A stretch of DNA of 55,246 bases from an uncultured Bacteroidales bacterium (GTDB taxonomy: Bacteria > Bacteroidota > Bacteroidia > Bacteroidales > UBA932), in the NCBI GenBank assembly GCA_944325465.1, contig CALVAE010000089.1, positions 1-55,246 of the forward strand, read 5' to 3'. This document shows, one piece after another, positions 8,509 through 17,445 of the stretch. The notes under the pieces are model-generated. The model did no database searches. It saw only the letters and a list, made by a program, of their open reading frames with translations, and was not told the origin of the DNA. The position numbers and the translations under genes were made by a program. How positions within the stretch are numbered: position 1 is the stretch's first letter; each line of letters begins with the position of its first letter.

Positions 8509-10392
8509 TTACTGCTCGTCCGGTCCCTGATCATCCGGTCCCTGAGGTCCGGCCTGAGGTCCTTGAGGACCAGCCTGCTGACCTCCCTGCGCTGCTTTTG
8601 CCATATCTTCCGATGCAGCATGCCAAGCATTGTTGAGTTGCTCGGTATATCTGTCTATATCACTGACATTCTGACTCTTGACTGCATCCTTCAGGCTTCC
8701 GAGAGCCGTCTCAATCGCACCTTTCTTGTCAGACGGGATCTTGTCTCCGTATTCCTTAAGGTTCTTCTCTGACTGGAAGCAAAGAGTATCCGCCGCATTG
8801 ATCTTGTCAACCCTTTCCCTCTCGGCCTTATCGGCTGCTTCATTTGCCTTGGCCTCATCACGCATCCTCTTGATCTCGTCGTCACTCAATCCTGATGACG
8901 CCTCGATACGGATCTTCTGCTCCTTGCCTGTAGCCTTATCCTTTGCAGATACATTCAGGATACCGTTGGCATCGATATCGAATGTAACCTCTATCTGAGG
9001 AATTCCTCTCGGAGCAGGAGTGATACCGTCCAGATGGAAGGTACCGATTGTCTTATTGTCCTTTGCCATCGGCCTCTCTCCCTGAAGTACATGAATCTCT
9101 ACAGAAGGCTGGTTGTCCGCTGCCGTAGAGAACACCTCCGACTTGCGGGTAGGTATGGTCGTGTTGGCATCGATAAGCTTTGTCATTACGCCACCGAGAG
9201 TCTCGATACCGAGTGAAAGCGGAGTGACATCAAGCAGGAGCACATCCTTTACATCACCGGCAAGCACACCGCCCTGGATAGCGGCACCGATAGCCACGAC
9301 CTCGTCAGGATTGACACTCTTGTTAGGAGCCTTACCGAAGAATTTCTCTACGATAGCCTGTATTGCAGGAATACGTGTAGAACCTCCGACGAGCAAAACT
9401 TCATCGATATCAGAAGCCTGCAGACCTGCGTCTGAAAGTGCCTTGCGGCATGGTTCGATAGTCTTCTGGATAAGATCGTCTGCCAACTGCTCGAACTTCG
9501 CCCTTGTCAAAGTCTTTACAAGATGCTTAGGAATACCGTCAACAGGCATTATGTAAGGAAGATTGATCTCCGTAGAAGTCTGGTTGGAAAGTTCGATCTT
9601 TGCCTTCTCGGCAGCCTCTTTCAGTCTCTGAAGTGCCATAGGATCCTTCTTCAGATCGATGCCTCCGTTCTCTGAAGCGAATTCGGATGCAAGCCAGTCT
9701 ATGATGACCTGGTCGAAATCATCACCGCCGAGGTGGGTATCGCCGTTTGTCGATTTCACTTCAAACACACCGTCACCCAATTCAAGGATAGAGATATCGA
9801 AAGTACCGCCACCGAGGTCATACACGGCTATCTTCATATTCTTGTCAGTCTTGTCAAGACCGTACGCAAGGGCAGCAGCCGTAGGTTCGTTGATGATACG
9901 TTTCACCTCCAGTCCTGCAATCTTGCCTGCCTCCTTGGTCGCCTGACGCTGTGAATCTGAAAAATATGCAGGCACCGTTATGACAGCCTCGGTAACCTCC
10001 TGTCCGAGATAGTCCTCCGCGGTCTTCTTCATTTTCTGAAGAACCATTGCAGAGATTTCCTGAGGAGTATAGAGACGTCCGTCAATATCCACCCTCGGTG
10101 TATTGTTGTCCCCTCTTACCACCTTATATGGTACACGCTCTATTTCCTTTGTCACCTGATCGTATGACTCTCCCATAAATCTCTTTATGGAGAAAACGGT
10201 CTTGTGAGGATTGGTGATAGCCTGTCGTTTCGCAGGATTGCCTATCTTTCTCTCTCCTCCATCGGTGAATGCTACGACAGAAGGGGTCGTCCTCTGTCCC
10301 TCATTGTTTATGATTACGGCAGGCTCGTTACCTTCCATAACCGCCACGCAAGAGTTCGTGGTTCCCAAGTCAATACCAATAATTTTTCCCAT
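8509..10392 (-). CDS. dnaK: Molecular chaperone DnaK (Hsp70)
   Basis: ATP-dependent cytosolic chaperone working with DnaJ and GrpE. Seen: the start [15 protein letters not shown], the phosphate-2 motif [13 protein letters not shown], the hinge motif [12 protein letters not shown], the linker [18 protein letters not shown], and the substrate-binding and lid regions. The ATG at 10392 is chosen by homology and has an upstream GGAG; the 25 codons in front are non-coding spacer. The C-terminal tail is glycine-proline-glutamine-rich, repeats AGPQGPQ, and ends DQGPDEQ where many bacterial DnaK proteins end in an EEVD/EEVK-like motif. dnaJ and grpE are not adjacent. Confidence 0.97.
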   Translation of the reverse strand: MGKIIGIDLGTTNSCVAVMEGNEPAVIINNEGQRTTPSVVAFTDGGERKIGNPAKRQAITNPHKTVFSIKRFMGESYDQVTKEIERVPYKVVRGDNNTPRVDIDGRLYTPQEISAMVLQKMKKTAEDYLGQEVTEAVITVPAYFSDSQRQATKEAGKIAGLEVKRIINEPTAAALAYGLDKTDKNMKIAVYDLGGGTFDISILELGDGVFEVKSTNGDTHLGGDDFDQVIIDWLASEFASENGGIDLKKDPMALQRLKEAAEKAKIELSNQTSTEINLPYIMPVDGIPKHLVKTLTRAKFEQLADDLIQKTIEPCRKALSDAGLQASDIDEVLLVGGSTRIPAIQAIVEKFFGKAPNKSVNPDEVVAIGAAIQGGVLAGDVKDVLLLDVTPLSLGIETLGGVMTKLIDANTTIPTRKSEVFSTAADNQPSVEIHVLQGERPMAKDNKTIGTFHLDGITPAPRGIPQIEVTFDIDANGILNVSAKDKATGKEQKIRIEASSGLSDDEIKRMRDEAKANEAADKAERERVDKINAADTLCFQSEKNLKEYGDKIPSDKKGAIETALGSLKDAVKSQNVSDIDRYTEQLNNAWHAASEDMAKAAQGGQQAGPQGPQAGPQGPDDQGPDEQ

Positions 10393-10565
10393 AATATTTA
10401 TCTCCTTTTTTCTGTCCTCTACCCTTTCCGGACCGGAAACCCGGCCTCTCAAGGGCAGCCTGTCCATCGGATCTTCATGACTCCGACAACCAGACGCGAA
10501 GCCATCTATCTAAACCTGTGCCAACCGGAAAGGGACGTAAATTATATGTCAAAATGTCAGAAATA

Positions 10566-10596
10566 TTGGCAGATGATGACAGAAAGCGTATCTTTG
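10566..10596 (+). promoter_or_regulatory. Promoter of the RluA-family gene
   Basis: TTG at 10566-10568 and TATCTTTG at 10589-10596 are 20 bases apart. The predicted transcription start falls only a few bases before the ATG at 10605, so the message would be nearly leaderless. The box lies inside the reading frame if the earlier ATG at 10554 were used, which is why the later start is preferred. No promoter of this form was recognised for divergent dnaK in the same spacer (10393-10604). Confidence 0.65.
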
Positions 10597-10604
10597 CACC
10601 TGCT

Positions 10605-11336
10605 ATGGAATACAGGACTCTGACCGATAGGGAATATGAGGATATCGCCGCCCGCATTCTCTATGAAGACAACCATCTGATTGTCATCAATAAAAAGGCA
10701 GGCGAAATCACACAAGGTGACAAGACCGGTGACGAGCCGCTTGGAGAACTCCTCAAGGCTTTCATTGCCAGGAGAGATGCCAAGCCGGGAAAGGTATTCA
10801 TCGGAATACCGCACCGCATTGACCGTCCTGTCAGCGGAATCGCAATGTTCGCCAAGACATCCAAGGCCCTTGAAAGGCTCAACGCCATGTTCAGGGACGG
10901 CAATGTACACAAATTCTACTGGGCCCTTGTCTGCAGGGAACCCGTCCCTGCCGAAGGAGAACTCGAAAACTGGCTGTACAGAATCGAAAGGCAGAACAAG
11001 ACATACATCTGCAGAGCGGGGAACCAAAGAGCCGACGCCAAACTTGCCAGACTGCGGTACAGGCTTATCGGGAAAACAGAAAGATACTTTCTGACCGAAG
11101 TACAACTCCTCACCGGAAGGCATCATCAGATACGCTGCCAGCTTGCAGGCATAGGTTGTCCGATAAAAGGGGACCTGAAATACGGGGCTCCACGGTCCAA
11201 TCCTGACGGAGGGATTTCACTCCATGCCAGAAGGATAACCTTCGTCCACCCTGTCAGAAAGGAAGAAATCACAATCGAAGCCCCGGTGCCCCCGTCATGG
11301 AAAGGGTTGGAAAACATACGGCTGCCCGAACCATAA
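10605..11336 (+). CDS. RluA-family RNA pseudouridine synthase
   Basis: Converts uridine to pseudouridine in rRNA or tRNA. The catalytic motif HRIDRPVSG is at residues 70-78 with Asp73 as nucleophile, preceded by the family stretch LIVINKKAGEITQGDKTGD and followed by the GRHHQIR motif. The protein is 243 residues from the ATG at 10605, the usual size for the single-domain members with no S4 domain. Earlier ATG codons in frame (10518, 10554) are less likely because the -7 box sits between them and this start. Which RNA site is modified cannot be told from the sequence. Confidence 0.88.
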   Translation: MEYRTLTDREYEDIAARILYEDNHLIVINKKAGEITQGDKTGDEPLGELLKAFIARRDAKPGKVFIGIPHRIDRPVSGIAMFAKTSKALERLNAMFRDGNVHKFYWALVCREPVPAEGELENWLYRIERQNKTYICRAGNQRADAKLARLRYRLIGKTERYFLTEVQLLTGRHHQIRCQLAGIGCPIKGDLKYGAPRSNPDGGISLHARRITFVHPVRKEEITIEAPVPPSWKGLENIRLPEP

Positions 11337-11363
11337 AAATGCAACGCCCTCCCGGACAGACAT

Positions 11364-12461
11364 TCACAGGATCACGAAATCGGATACATTCTTGATCCCT
11401 GTCAATCCGAAATAGGAAGCGGTTATATCTCCTCTGATGCATACCCGGCTGCCGACAAGACCGGGATTCGTCACAAGATTCAGCGCGTCCCTGATATCTC
11501 CTGCCGGCAACTGGACCGACATGCATGATGATTTCCCGCTAACGGACGCCCTGGCCGCTATCGCGATATTCGTCGCTGATTCGAAGGGCGGTTCATACGA
11601 TATGCCCGTTTCGGAAGAAGACAGGTCTCCCCCGACTATATAACCGCTGACCCACACATCTTTCCGACCGACACTTGCCCTGGCGAGCGCGACTGTCATC
11701 GCATTCTGGGGACTGTCCCCTTTCAGATTCTCTTCTCCAATCACATAATCTTCATCAGTCCATATTCTTGCAGTATCCAGGCTGACAGTAATGCCGTCTC
11801 CGGTCCCTCCGGTTTCCGCAGATGCCACATCGAGACTGACAGAAAATATTTCCCTCGGTTCGAGTGCCCTTGTCATAAGGACAGACTCCTTACCTGCATC
11901 ACTCAGGATCACCGAAACATTGCCCGGAAGGAAATAGGCTATCCTGGATTCCCTGTAACCATACATCAACTGCCCTTCCTCACCTCTGACAAAGAGCACT
12001 CCTTCAGGATATACCGTCAGAAAATCAGGATCGATCCTCAGCCTTATGCCGGAATTAATCTGGGTGCAGAGAAGGCCTACATCGACCGCTCCTCCGGAAG
12101 GGACGATGACACACTGGTCATCACCATACTGAGGGGACGAGAAGGCAGGCCTGGAAAATTCCCGGGACCTTACACTTACCGTACAACTTCCGGCCGGGAC
12201 CGTCACCGTTTCCGGAGACTGTCCGTACGGGCCCTCATATACGACAGACCCGTCAGAAGATACAATCCTGAGGATAAAATCATTGGTGTCCGGAATCTCC
12301 TCCTGTACAGACCTTGATACGGGAACGCCTCCGGAAATGAACTTCAGCCTCAGGTGCCCTTGTCCTCCACCGTCATCTTTCCTGCATGAAACTGCAAGCA
12401 TACATGCGACAGCCATGCAAACGGATAAAATCCTTACCGCTACGGAAATCTCTCTTTTCAT
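11364..12461 (-). CDS. Putative surface lipoprotein, DUF4493 plus DUF6359-like
   Basis: A 365-residue lipoprotein: the signal peptide ends in the lipobox AVSC with Cys26, and the residues just after it, RKDD, match the K-(D/E)-(D/E) lipoprotein export signal known from Capnocytophaga, so surface display is likely. Residues about 55-230 look like DUF4493, a family found in Bacteroidota cell-envelope lipoproteins. The C-terminal part (WVSGYIVGG through SYFGLTGIKNVSDF) is an OB-fold-like DUF6359 domain. Function is unknown; adhesion or an accessory envelope role is conceivable. It is a single gene with its own promoter, converging on the RluA gene with a 27-base gap. Confidence 0.7.
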   Translation of the reverse strand: MKREISVAVRILSVCMAVACMLAVSCRKDDGGGQGHLRLKFISGGVPVSRSVQEEIPDTNDFILRIVSSDGSVVYEGPYGQSPETVTVPAGSCTVSVRSREFSRPAFSSPQYGDDQCVIVPSGGAVDVGLLCTQINSGIRLRIDPDFLTVYPEGVLFVRGEEGQLMYGYRESRIAYFLPGNVSVILSDAGKESVLMTRALEPREIFSVSLDVASAETGGTGDGITVSLDTARIWTDEDYVIGEENLKGDSPQNAMTVALARASVGRKDVWVSGYIVGGDLSSSETGISYEPPFESATNIAIAARASVSGKSSCMSVQLPAGDIRDALNLVTNPGLVGSRVCIRGDITASYFGLTGIKNVSDFVIL

Positions 12462-12509
12462 ATCTTTCCCTCACTTGATTATCGTTCCGCACTTCATGTA
12501 CGGTACCGG

Positions 12510-12540
12510 CAAAATTATCGGGAAGACATATTGCCTGCAA
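12510..12540 (-). promoter_or_regulatory. Promoter of the DUF4493/DUF6359 lipoprotein gene
   Basis: On the minus strand TTG (12540 to 12538), a 20-base spacer and TAATTTTG (12517 to 12510). The predicted start leaves a leader of about 40 bases before the ATG at 12461. Confidence 0.65.
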
Positions 12541-12601
12541 GAGGCTGCAAAAGATTTTTCCGTTTTAAGTATATGTTTTATGTATTTTGCAGTTTTTCCG
12601 A

Positions 12602-12638
12602 CAAAAAACACGGGGAGGACTATCGCTAATCCACCCCG
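12602..12638 (-). terminator. Terminator of the uvrD/pcrA gene
   Basis: CGGGGAGGA (12611-12619) and TCCACCCCG (12630-12638) form a stem with one mismatch. On the minus strand it is followed by TGTTTTTTG, placing it about 60 bases after the helicase stop. Bases 12641-12664, an A/C/T-rich run directly before an ATG, resemble the leader of a plus-strand gene, but no credible gene follows. Confidence 0.7.
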
Positions 12639-12699
12639 CTACTTACTTAACCTAAACTTAAACTATGAAAAACTTCGCTGCAAAAATAGATAAAAATCT

Positions 12700-15204
12700 C
12701 TATTCTGCAACATCCGCTGCCCTTATTTTTGCATATTTCAGGACCAGTATCTTCTCTCCGAAATCATCAAAGGCGATCCTTGCCTTCAGATCGGCAGGGT
12801 TCCCTGTAATCTCCAATATCCTTCCGAAGCCGAACCTGTTGTGCTCTACTCTCTGGCCGGCATGAAGTTGCAGGACAGGCGTAGGGACAAATTCGGAATC
12901 CGGAACCCTTACCGGAACGGACCCTGGCCTGCGGAAAAGAGTCACTCCTGATTTATGCTCTGCAGGCTGCGGAGTCTGCCCAGCTGTCCGTGAAGTCTGC
13001 TGCATCGTCCGTGAGGACTGCCCAACTGTCCGTGAAGTCTGCTGAACCGTCCGTGAGGACTGCTGCACCCCTGACCTTCCTCTGCCGTAAAAATTCCTCT
13101 CCTGCTGTCTCTTTCCCCAGAATGACGGAGTCCCGGCTTCATCCGCATCATCCGTTTCAGATGAAAGAGGATTCGCGATGTATCTGCTGTCTATTTCCCT
13201 TATAAAACGGCTCGGGGAATTTGATTCCGTCTTCCCGTTTCGCATCCTTGTCGTCGCAAATGACAGATGGACAGATTTTTCAGCCCTTGTCACCGCGACA
13301 TAGAACAGGCGTCTTTCTTCTTCGATATCATGTTCGGAAGCCATAAATCCCCCTGACGGGAACAGATTCTCCTCCATGCCTGCCACGTAGACATACGGAA
13401 ACTCCAGCCCCTTGGAAGAATGGACTGTCATCAGCGCGATTCTGTTTGTAGAATCCTCATCCTGCTGTACGTCGACGGCACTCAACAGGGAGATATTCTC
13501 AAGATATTCCGACAAGGTGACAACCGGAAAATCCGAATCCGACAATTCAGTCCCTTCCTCTATCTGACCGTCAGCCTGCATTTCTTCAAAATAGTCGTTA
13601 TGCCTCTCCTCCACATATCCCTTTACGCTGTTGAGCAGTTCGTCTATATTCGCTGCCTTTGACTGGGATTCTATGCTGTTGTCCGACTTATAGGAAGAAT
13701 AAAGTCCGGAATCGGATGAGACGGACGTCGCAATCCTGTATGCGTCTTCGGTTGCGGACCTCACGGTCAATGACATCATCATCTTACAGAATTCCCTGAT
13801 CTTCCTTATGCCTGCCGCCTTGAGCCCGTAGGTTTCCAGATCTTCCGCAAAGGCCGCCTTCATCAGGGAGCAGTTATGGTTGTGCGCGGCTGCCGTCAGT
13901 GCGGCTACCGAAGTATCCCCTATTCCGCGGGCCGGTTTGTTGACTATCCTCCTGAAAGACTCGTCATCATTGGGATTTACCGTAAGTTTCAGATATGCCA
14001 TCATATCCTTGACTTCCGCCCTGTCAAAGAATGAATTCCCGGAATAGATCATATAGGGAAGATTCCTCTTCCGCAATGCCTCCTCCAATGCCCTGGACTG
14101 GGAATTTGTTCTGTACAAAATTGCAAAATCCTGATATTTTGCATGTTCCGACTGCAACCTTGATATGATGGATGACACTATCAGAAGTGCTTCCTCTCCT
14201 TCCGAATAAGCCTGGATCAGCCTTATCTTCTCACCTTCATCCCCCATGGAATAACAGTTCTTCGGTATCCTTGCGCTGTTTTTCGCGATCAGGGAATTCG
14301 CGGCATCGACTATTGTCCTTGTGGAGCGGTAGTTCTGTTCAAGCCTGAAAGTCCTGTTGTCCGGATAATCTTTCCTGAAATTCAGGATATTCTCAATCTT
14401 GGCCCCCCTGAATGCGTATATCGACTGCGAATCATCACCTACCACGCATATATTGTGATGTCTGACAGCCAGTTTCTTCAATATCAGATACTGTGCATAA
14501 TTGGTGTCCTGATACTCATCCACCATTATATAGTCGAAGCGGGAGGAAAGGTCTTCTAGAGCAGCAGGATTATCCTTCAGAAGAATATTCATATTCAACA
14601 GGATATCATCGAAATCCATCACTCCGGCCTGGCTGCATTTTTCCGCATACAGCCTATATATGTCGTATATCCTGGGCTTTTTGACCGCCGCATCATTCTG
14701 CAGGGCCACCTGATTGCGCCCGTAGGCATCAGCCGTGACAAGATTGTTTTTCGCCATCGATATCCTTGACAGTACATCCTTGGGCTTATAGACCTTGTCA
14801 TCGAGCTGGAGTTCCTTGAGACAGGTCTTGATGGCTGAAATAGAATCGCTCGTATCGTAGATCGTAAATTCTGTCGGATATCCAAGGCTTCCGGCATATT
14901 CCCTCAGAAACCGGATGAATACGGAATGGAATGTACCCATCTTCAGCCTGCGGGCCTTTCTGTCTCCTACCATAAGGGCTATCCTCTCCTTCATCTCCTT
15001 AGCCGCCTTCTTCGTAAACGTCAAGGCCAGAATCCTGTCCGGATCCCCACCCTGTTCCAGAATGTATGCAATCCTGCTCGTCAGGACCCTCGTTTTTCCT
15101 GAACCCGCTCCCGCCACTATGAGCACCGGTCCATCCACACAGGTGACAGCCTTTCTCTGCTCGCTGTTCAACCCATCCAGTATAGTACTCTTTTCCTGTT
15201 CCAT
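12700..15204 (-). CDS. UvrD/PcrA/Rep-type SF1A DNA helicase
   Basis: ATP-dependent 3'-5' DNA helicase for repair or replication. Walker A AGAGSGKT lies near the N-terminus, then MVDEYQDTNYAQY (Walker B), VGDDSQSIYAFRGA, LEQNYRST, LMTVHSSKGLEFPYVYV and FYVAVTRAEK, the full UvrD set. About 834 residues from the ATG at 15204; the TTG seven codons upstream is outside the alignable region. The C-terminal third ends in a Tudor-like segment (VEHNRFGFGRILEI) that binds RNA polymerase in PcrA. Between them a linker carries a heptapeptide repeat (see 12977-13060). uvrD or pcrA cannot be told apart here. Confidence 0.93.
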   Translation of the reverse strand: MEQEKSTILDGLNSEQRKAVTCVDGPVLIVAGAGSGKTRVLTSRIAYILEQGGDPDRILALTFTKKAAKEMKERIALMVGDRKARRLKMGTFHSVFIRFLREYAGSLGYPTEFTIYDTSDSISAIKTCLKELQLDDKVYKPKDVLSRISMAKNNLVTADAYGRNQVALQNDAAVKKPRIYDIYRLYAEKCSQAGVMDFDDILLNMNILLKDNPAALEDLSSRFDYIMVDEYQDTNYAQYLILKKLAVRHHNICVVGDDSQSIYAFRGAKIENILNFRKDYPDNRTFRLEQNYRSTRTIVDAANSLIAKNSARIPKNCYSMGDEGEKIRLIQAYSEGEEALLIVSSIISRLQSEHAKYQDFAILYRTNSQSRALEEALRKRNLPYMIYSGNSFFDRAEVKDMMAYLKLTVNPNDDESFRRIVNKPARGIGDTSVAALTAAAHNHNCSLMKAAFAEDLETYGLKAAGIRKIREFCKMMMSLTVRSATEDAYRIATSVSSDSGLYSSYKSDNSIESQSKAANIDELLNSVKGYVEERHNDYFEEMQADGQIEEGTELSDSDFPVVTLSEYLENISLLSAVDVQQDEDSTNRIALMTVHSSKGLEFPYVYVAGMEENLFPSGGFMASEHDIEEERRLFYVAVTRAEKSVHLSFATTRMRNGKTESNSPSRFIREIDSRYIANPLSSETDDADEAGTPSFWGKRQQERNFYGRGRSGVQQSSRTVQQTSRTVGQSSRTMQQTSRTAGQTPQPAEHKSGVTLFRRPGSVPVRVPDSEFVPTPVLQLHAGQRVEHNRFGFGRILEITGNPADLKARIAFDDFGEKILVLKYAKIRAADVAE
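12977..13060 (-). repeat. Coding minisatellite in the helicase linker, two 42-bp units
   Basis: Four 21-base subunits (12977-12997, 12998-13018, 13019-13039, 13040-13060) alternate in an A-B-A-B order, so the array is two 42-bp units with few differences. In the protein it encodes SSRTVQQ, TSRTVGQ, SSRTMQQ and TSRTAGQ, a Ser/Thr/Gln/Arg-rich stretch without hydrophobic residues apart from V/M/A, likely disordered. Period is a multiple of three, so copy changes keep the frame. Confidence 0.9.
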
Positions 15205-15212
15205 AATGTGCG

Positions 15213-15220
15213 CGAAGATA
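15213..15220 (-). promoter_or_regulatory. Possible -7 box of the UvrD/PcrA-type gene
   Basis: TATCTTCG on the minus strand (one base off TAnnTTTG), eight bases before the ATG at 15204. No -33 element at the right spacing is clear. If used, the leader is only a few bases long. Confidence 0.35.
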
Positions 15221-15283
15221 AGCAAAACATTTTGATGCAGCCGTCAAATTTCATAAAAATACCGGGAACATGTTTCCGGATGC

Positions 15284-15324
15284 AAAAAAGGAGGATGCCT
15301 CAAAAGATTCAAGACACCCTCCTT
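15284..15324 (-). terminator. Terminator of the GH-uxuB-uxuA operon
   Basis: On the minus strand AAGGAGG (15324 to 15318) pairs with CCTCCTT (15294 to 15288), with partial pairing further in, and a run of T follows. It lies about 20 bases after the uxuA stop and separates the six-gene operon from the downstream helicase gene. Confidence 0.75.
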
Positions 15325-15344
15325 CATCCGAACAGCAGGAATTC

Positions 15345-16514
15345 CTATTCCATAGACTTCGCTATACCCATCTGAAGTCCCCGGAGTTCCGCTATGCCGC
15401 GCAGTCTTCCGTAGCAAGAATAGCCCGGATTTGATTTGCGGCCAAGATCATCACACATCTGATGTCCATGATCCGGACGGACAGGCAGGCTGACCTTGCG
15501 GCGCTGCTGTACTTCCAGAAGAGCCTTCATCATTCCGTACATATCTACATCCCCTTCAAGGTGGTTCGCTTCGTAGAAATTGCCTTCCGCATCCCGTTTG
15601 GTACTGCGCAGATGCACAAAGCCTACCCTGTCACCGAATTCCCTCATCATGGCCACACAATCGTTGTCCGCCCTTACGCCGAATGATCCGGTGCAGAGAC
15701 ACAGGCCGTTGGACCTGTTAGGGACTGCTGCAACCAGCTTTCGGAAATCCTCGGCAGTGGAAAGGATTCTCGGAAGTCCGAGAATAGGATATGGAGGATC
15801 ATCAGGATGGATGACCATTTCCACTCCGCACTCGTCCGCTACCGGGCAGATCTCGGACAGGAAGTATATCAGATTGCTGCGGAGTTTTTCGGCATCGATC
15901 CCGTCATACCTTGCGAGGGCCTCCCTGAACTGGTCAAGCGTGAAACTCTCTTCACTGCCAGGAAGTCCTGCTATCATGTTCCTTGTTATAAGTTCTATCT
16001 CAGCCTCATCCATCTTCTCATACCTGGCCTTTGCCTTTGCTATATCCTCTTCAGAATATTCGTTGAAGGCTGCCGGGCGTTTAAGAATGAAAAGGTCGAA
16101 TGCAAGGAATGCAGCCCTCTCGAAACGGAGAGCCCTCGAGCCGTCCGGCATCTCGTACGAAAGGTCGGTTCTCGTCCAGTCAAGTACCGGCATGAAATTA
16201 TATGTCACGCAATAGATACCGCATTCTGCCAGGTTACGGATAGACTGCTTGTAATTCTCGATATATTTCCGGAAGTCCCCGGTCTGTGTCTTGATATGTT
16301 CATGGACAGGTACACTTTCCACCACGCTCCATACCAGACCGGCATCCGCTATCATTTTCTGTCTCTTGCGGATCTCTTCAACGGTCCAGACTTCCCCGTT
16401 GGGAATATGGTGCAGGGCATGGACAATGTCGGTAACTCCTGCCTGGCGGATATACTGCAGGCTGACAGGGTCATTCGGCCCGTACCAGCGCCAACTTTCT
16501 TTCATCAGATACAT
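15345..16514 (-). CDS. uxuA: D-mannonate dehydratase UxuA
   Basis: Dehydrates D-mannonate to 2-keto-3-deoxygluconate, the last step of the glucuronate branch, in the cytosol with a divalent metal. The N-terminus [20 protein letters not shown] and [16 protein letters not shown] stretch ([13 protein letters not shown]) are typical of UxuA, and [17 protein letters not shown] and RPDHGHQM supply metal-binding His and Asp. Length 389 residues fits the family. Two ATG codons, 16514 and 16505, are possible; the second aligns with the E. coli start. It is the last gene of the six-gene operon, 92 bases after the SDR gene with a REP-like repeat between them. Confidence 0.96.
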   Translation of the reverse strand: MYLMKESWRWYGPNDPVSLQYIRQAGVTDIVHALHHIPNGEVWTVEEIRKRQKMIADAGLVWSVVESVPVHEHIKTQTGDFRKYIENYKQSIRNLAECGIYCVTYNFMPVLDWTRTDLSYEMPDGSRALRFERAAFLAFDLFILKRPAAFNEYSEEDIAKAKARYEKMDEAEIELITRNMIAGLPGSEESFTLDQFREALARYDGIDAEKLRSNLIYFLSEICPVADECGVEMVIHPDDPPYPILGLPRILSTAEDFRKLVAAVPNRSNGLCLCTGSFGVRADNDCVAMMREFGDRVGFVHLRSTKRDAEGNFYEANHLEGDVDMYGMMKALLEVQQRRKVSLPVRPDHGHQMCDDLGRKSNPGYSCYGRLRGIAELRGLQMGIAKSME

Positions 16515-16548
16515 TTTGGTGTCTTTTTAATTTGTCTCTATATTGAAT

Positions 16549-16602
16549 ATCAGATTCTTCGCTTCGCTCAGAATGACAGTGAAGTCGCTCTGAATGACAG
16601 TG
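16549..16602. repeat. REP-like extragenic element
   Basis: The spacer between uxuA and the SDR gene contains GATTCTTCGCTTCGCTCAG followed by two copies of GAATGACAGTG (16571-16581 and 16592-16602) 21 bases apart. The ATTCT...AGAAT pair makes a small hairpin around TCGCTTCGC. The TTCGCTTCGCTCAGAATGAC-type sequence is one I recognise as a dispersed extragenic repeat in many gut-type genomes. It lies inside an operon, so it would be transcribed and could modulate uxuA message levels. Confidence 0.6.
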
Positions 16603-16606
16603 GAGG

Positions 16607-17428
16607 CTAGATGCTGAAGGCATCGAATCCTCCGTCTACCACTGCCACAGTACCTGTTACTGCCTTTGATGCGTCGGATGCAAGCCAATGCAAGGTCCCG
16701 AGCAGTTCTTCCGGCTCAAGAAAACGTCCTACCGGAGTGTGGGCAAGAATGGTATGTGACCTGTCCGTCAGGCTTCCGTCAGGATTGGTAAGCAACGTCC
16801 TGTTCTGGTTGGTCAGGAGGAAACCCGGAGCGATTGCATTTACTCTCAGCCCCTCACCGAATTTTGTCGCAAGTTCGGCACACAGCCATTTCGTCCAGTT
16901 AGCCACCGCAGCCTTTGCGACTCCGTATCCGGCAACCCTGGTAAGAGGCCTCAGTGCAGATTCGCTGGCAAAATTGATGATGGAACCTGATTTTTTCTCG
17001 ACCATAGCCTTTGCAAAGACCATAGTAGGGATAATCGTACCGAACAGATTGAGTTCCGTAACCTTCTTTACCGCTTCGACATCAAGGTCAAAGATACTCT
17101 TGTCAGGAGGGACGGTTGCAGCCGCCATGTTTCCTCCTGCAGCATTAAGGAGAATGTCAATGGTACCGTACTTTGCAATGATCTGATTGTAATTGTCCTC
17201 CAGAACCTGCTTGTCGAGAACATTCGTCGGCATGAAGCATGCCTCGCCTCCTTCCGCCTTGATTTCAGAGACTATCTTCTCTCCGAGTTCCGATGCCCTT
17301 TCCAGATCCAGCAGGACGACTTTCGAGCCCTGGGCGGCAAAATACTTTACGATTGTAGTTCCGAGAATTCCGCAAGCGCCGGTCATTACCGTCACTTTGC
17401 CGTTGATATCAAAAAGATTCTTGTTCAT
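16607..17428 (-). CDS. uxuB: SDR oxidoreductase, probable D-fructuronate (mannonate) reductase
   Basis: NAD(P)H-dependent short-chain dehydrogenase proposed to reduce D-fructuronate to D-mannonate, feeding UxuA. Seen: the cofactor loop TGACGILG at residues 16-23, NAAGG at 95-99, Ser155, and the catalytic Tyr168-x3-Lys172 in GYGVAKAA. E. coli UxuB belongs to a different, long-chain family, but Bacteroidota use an SDR in this position; the immediate uxuA neighbour and the operon with beta-glucuronidase support the role. 273 residues. The alternative is another sugar-acid dehydrogenase. Confidence 0.82.
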   Translation of the reverse strand: MNKNLFDINGKVTVMTGACGILGTTIVKYFAAQGSKVVLLDLERASELGEKIVSEIKAEGGEACFMPTNVLDKQVLEDNYNQIIAKYGTIDILLNAAGGNMAAATVPPDKSIFDLDVEAVKKVTELNLFGTIIPTMVFAKAMVEKKSGSIINFASESALRPLTRVAGYGVAKAAVANWTKWLCAELATKFGEGLRVNAIAPGFLLTNQNRTLLTNPDGSLTDRSHTILAHTPVGRFLEPEELLGTLHWLASDASKAVTGTVAVVDGGFDAFSI

Positions 17429-17445
17429 AACAACATATTTTGGAT

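Noticed and set aside
10393..10604. Possible heat-shock promoter for dnaK on the minus strand.
   Set aside because: TATAATTTACG after TTTTGACA is present near 10530-10552 but fits neither the TTTG/TAnnTTTG pair nor a sigma-32 form at proper spacing.
12641..12865. A/C/T-rich leader-like run and a plus-strand ATG at 12665 opening 66 codons.
   Set aside because: The frame runs into the uvrD coding sequence on the other strand and its peptide looks like nothing; it may be the remains of a gene start, but cannot be supported as a gene.
15807..16610. Long plus-strand frame (267 codons) opposite uxuA ending in ILRFAQNDSEVALNDSGG.
   Set aside because: It is antisense to uxuA and its end is the translation of the REP-like element.
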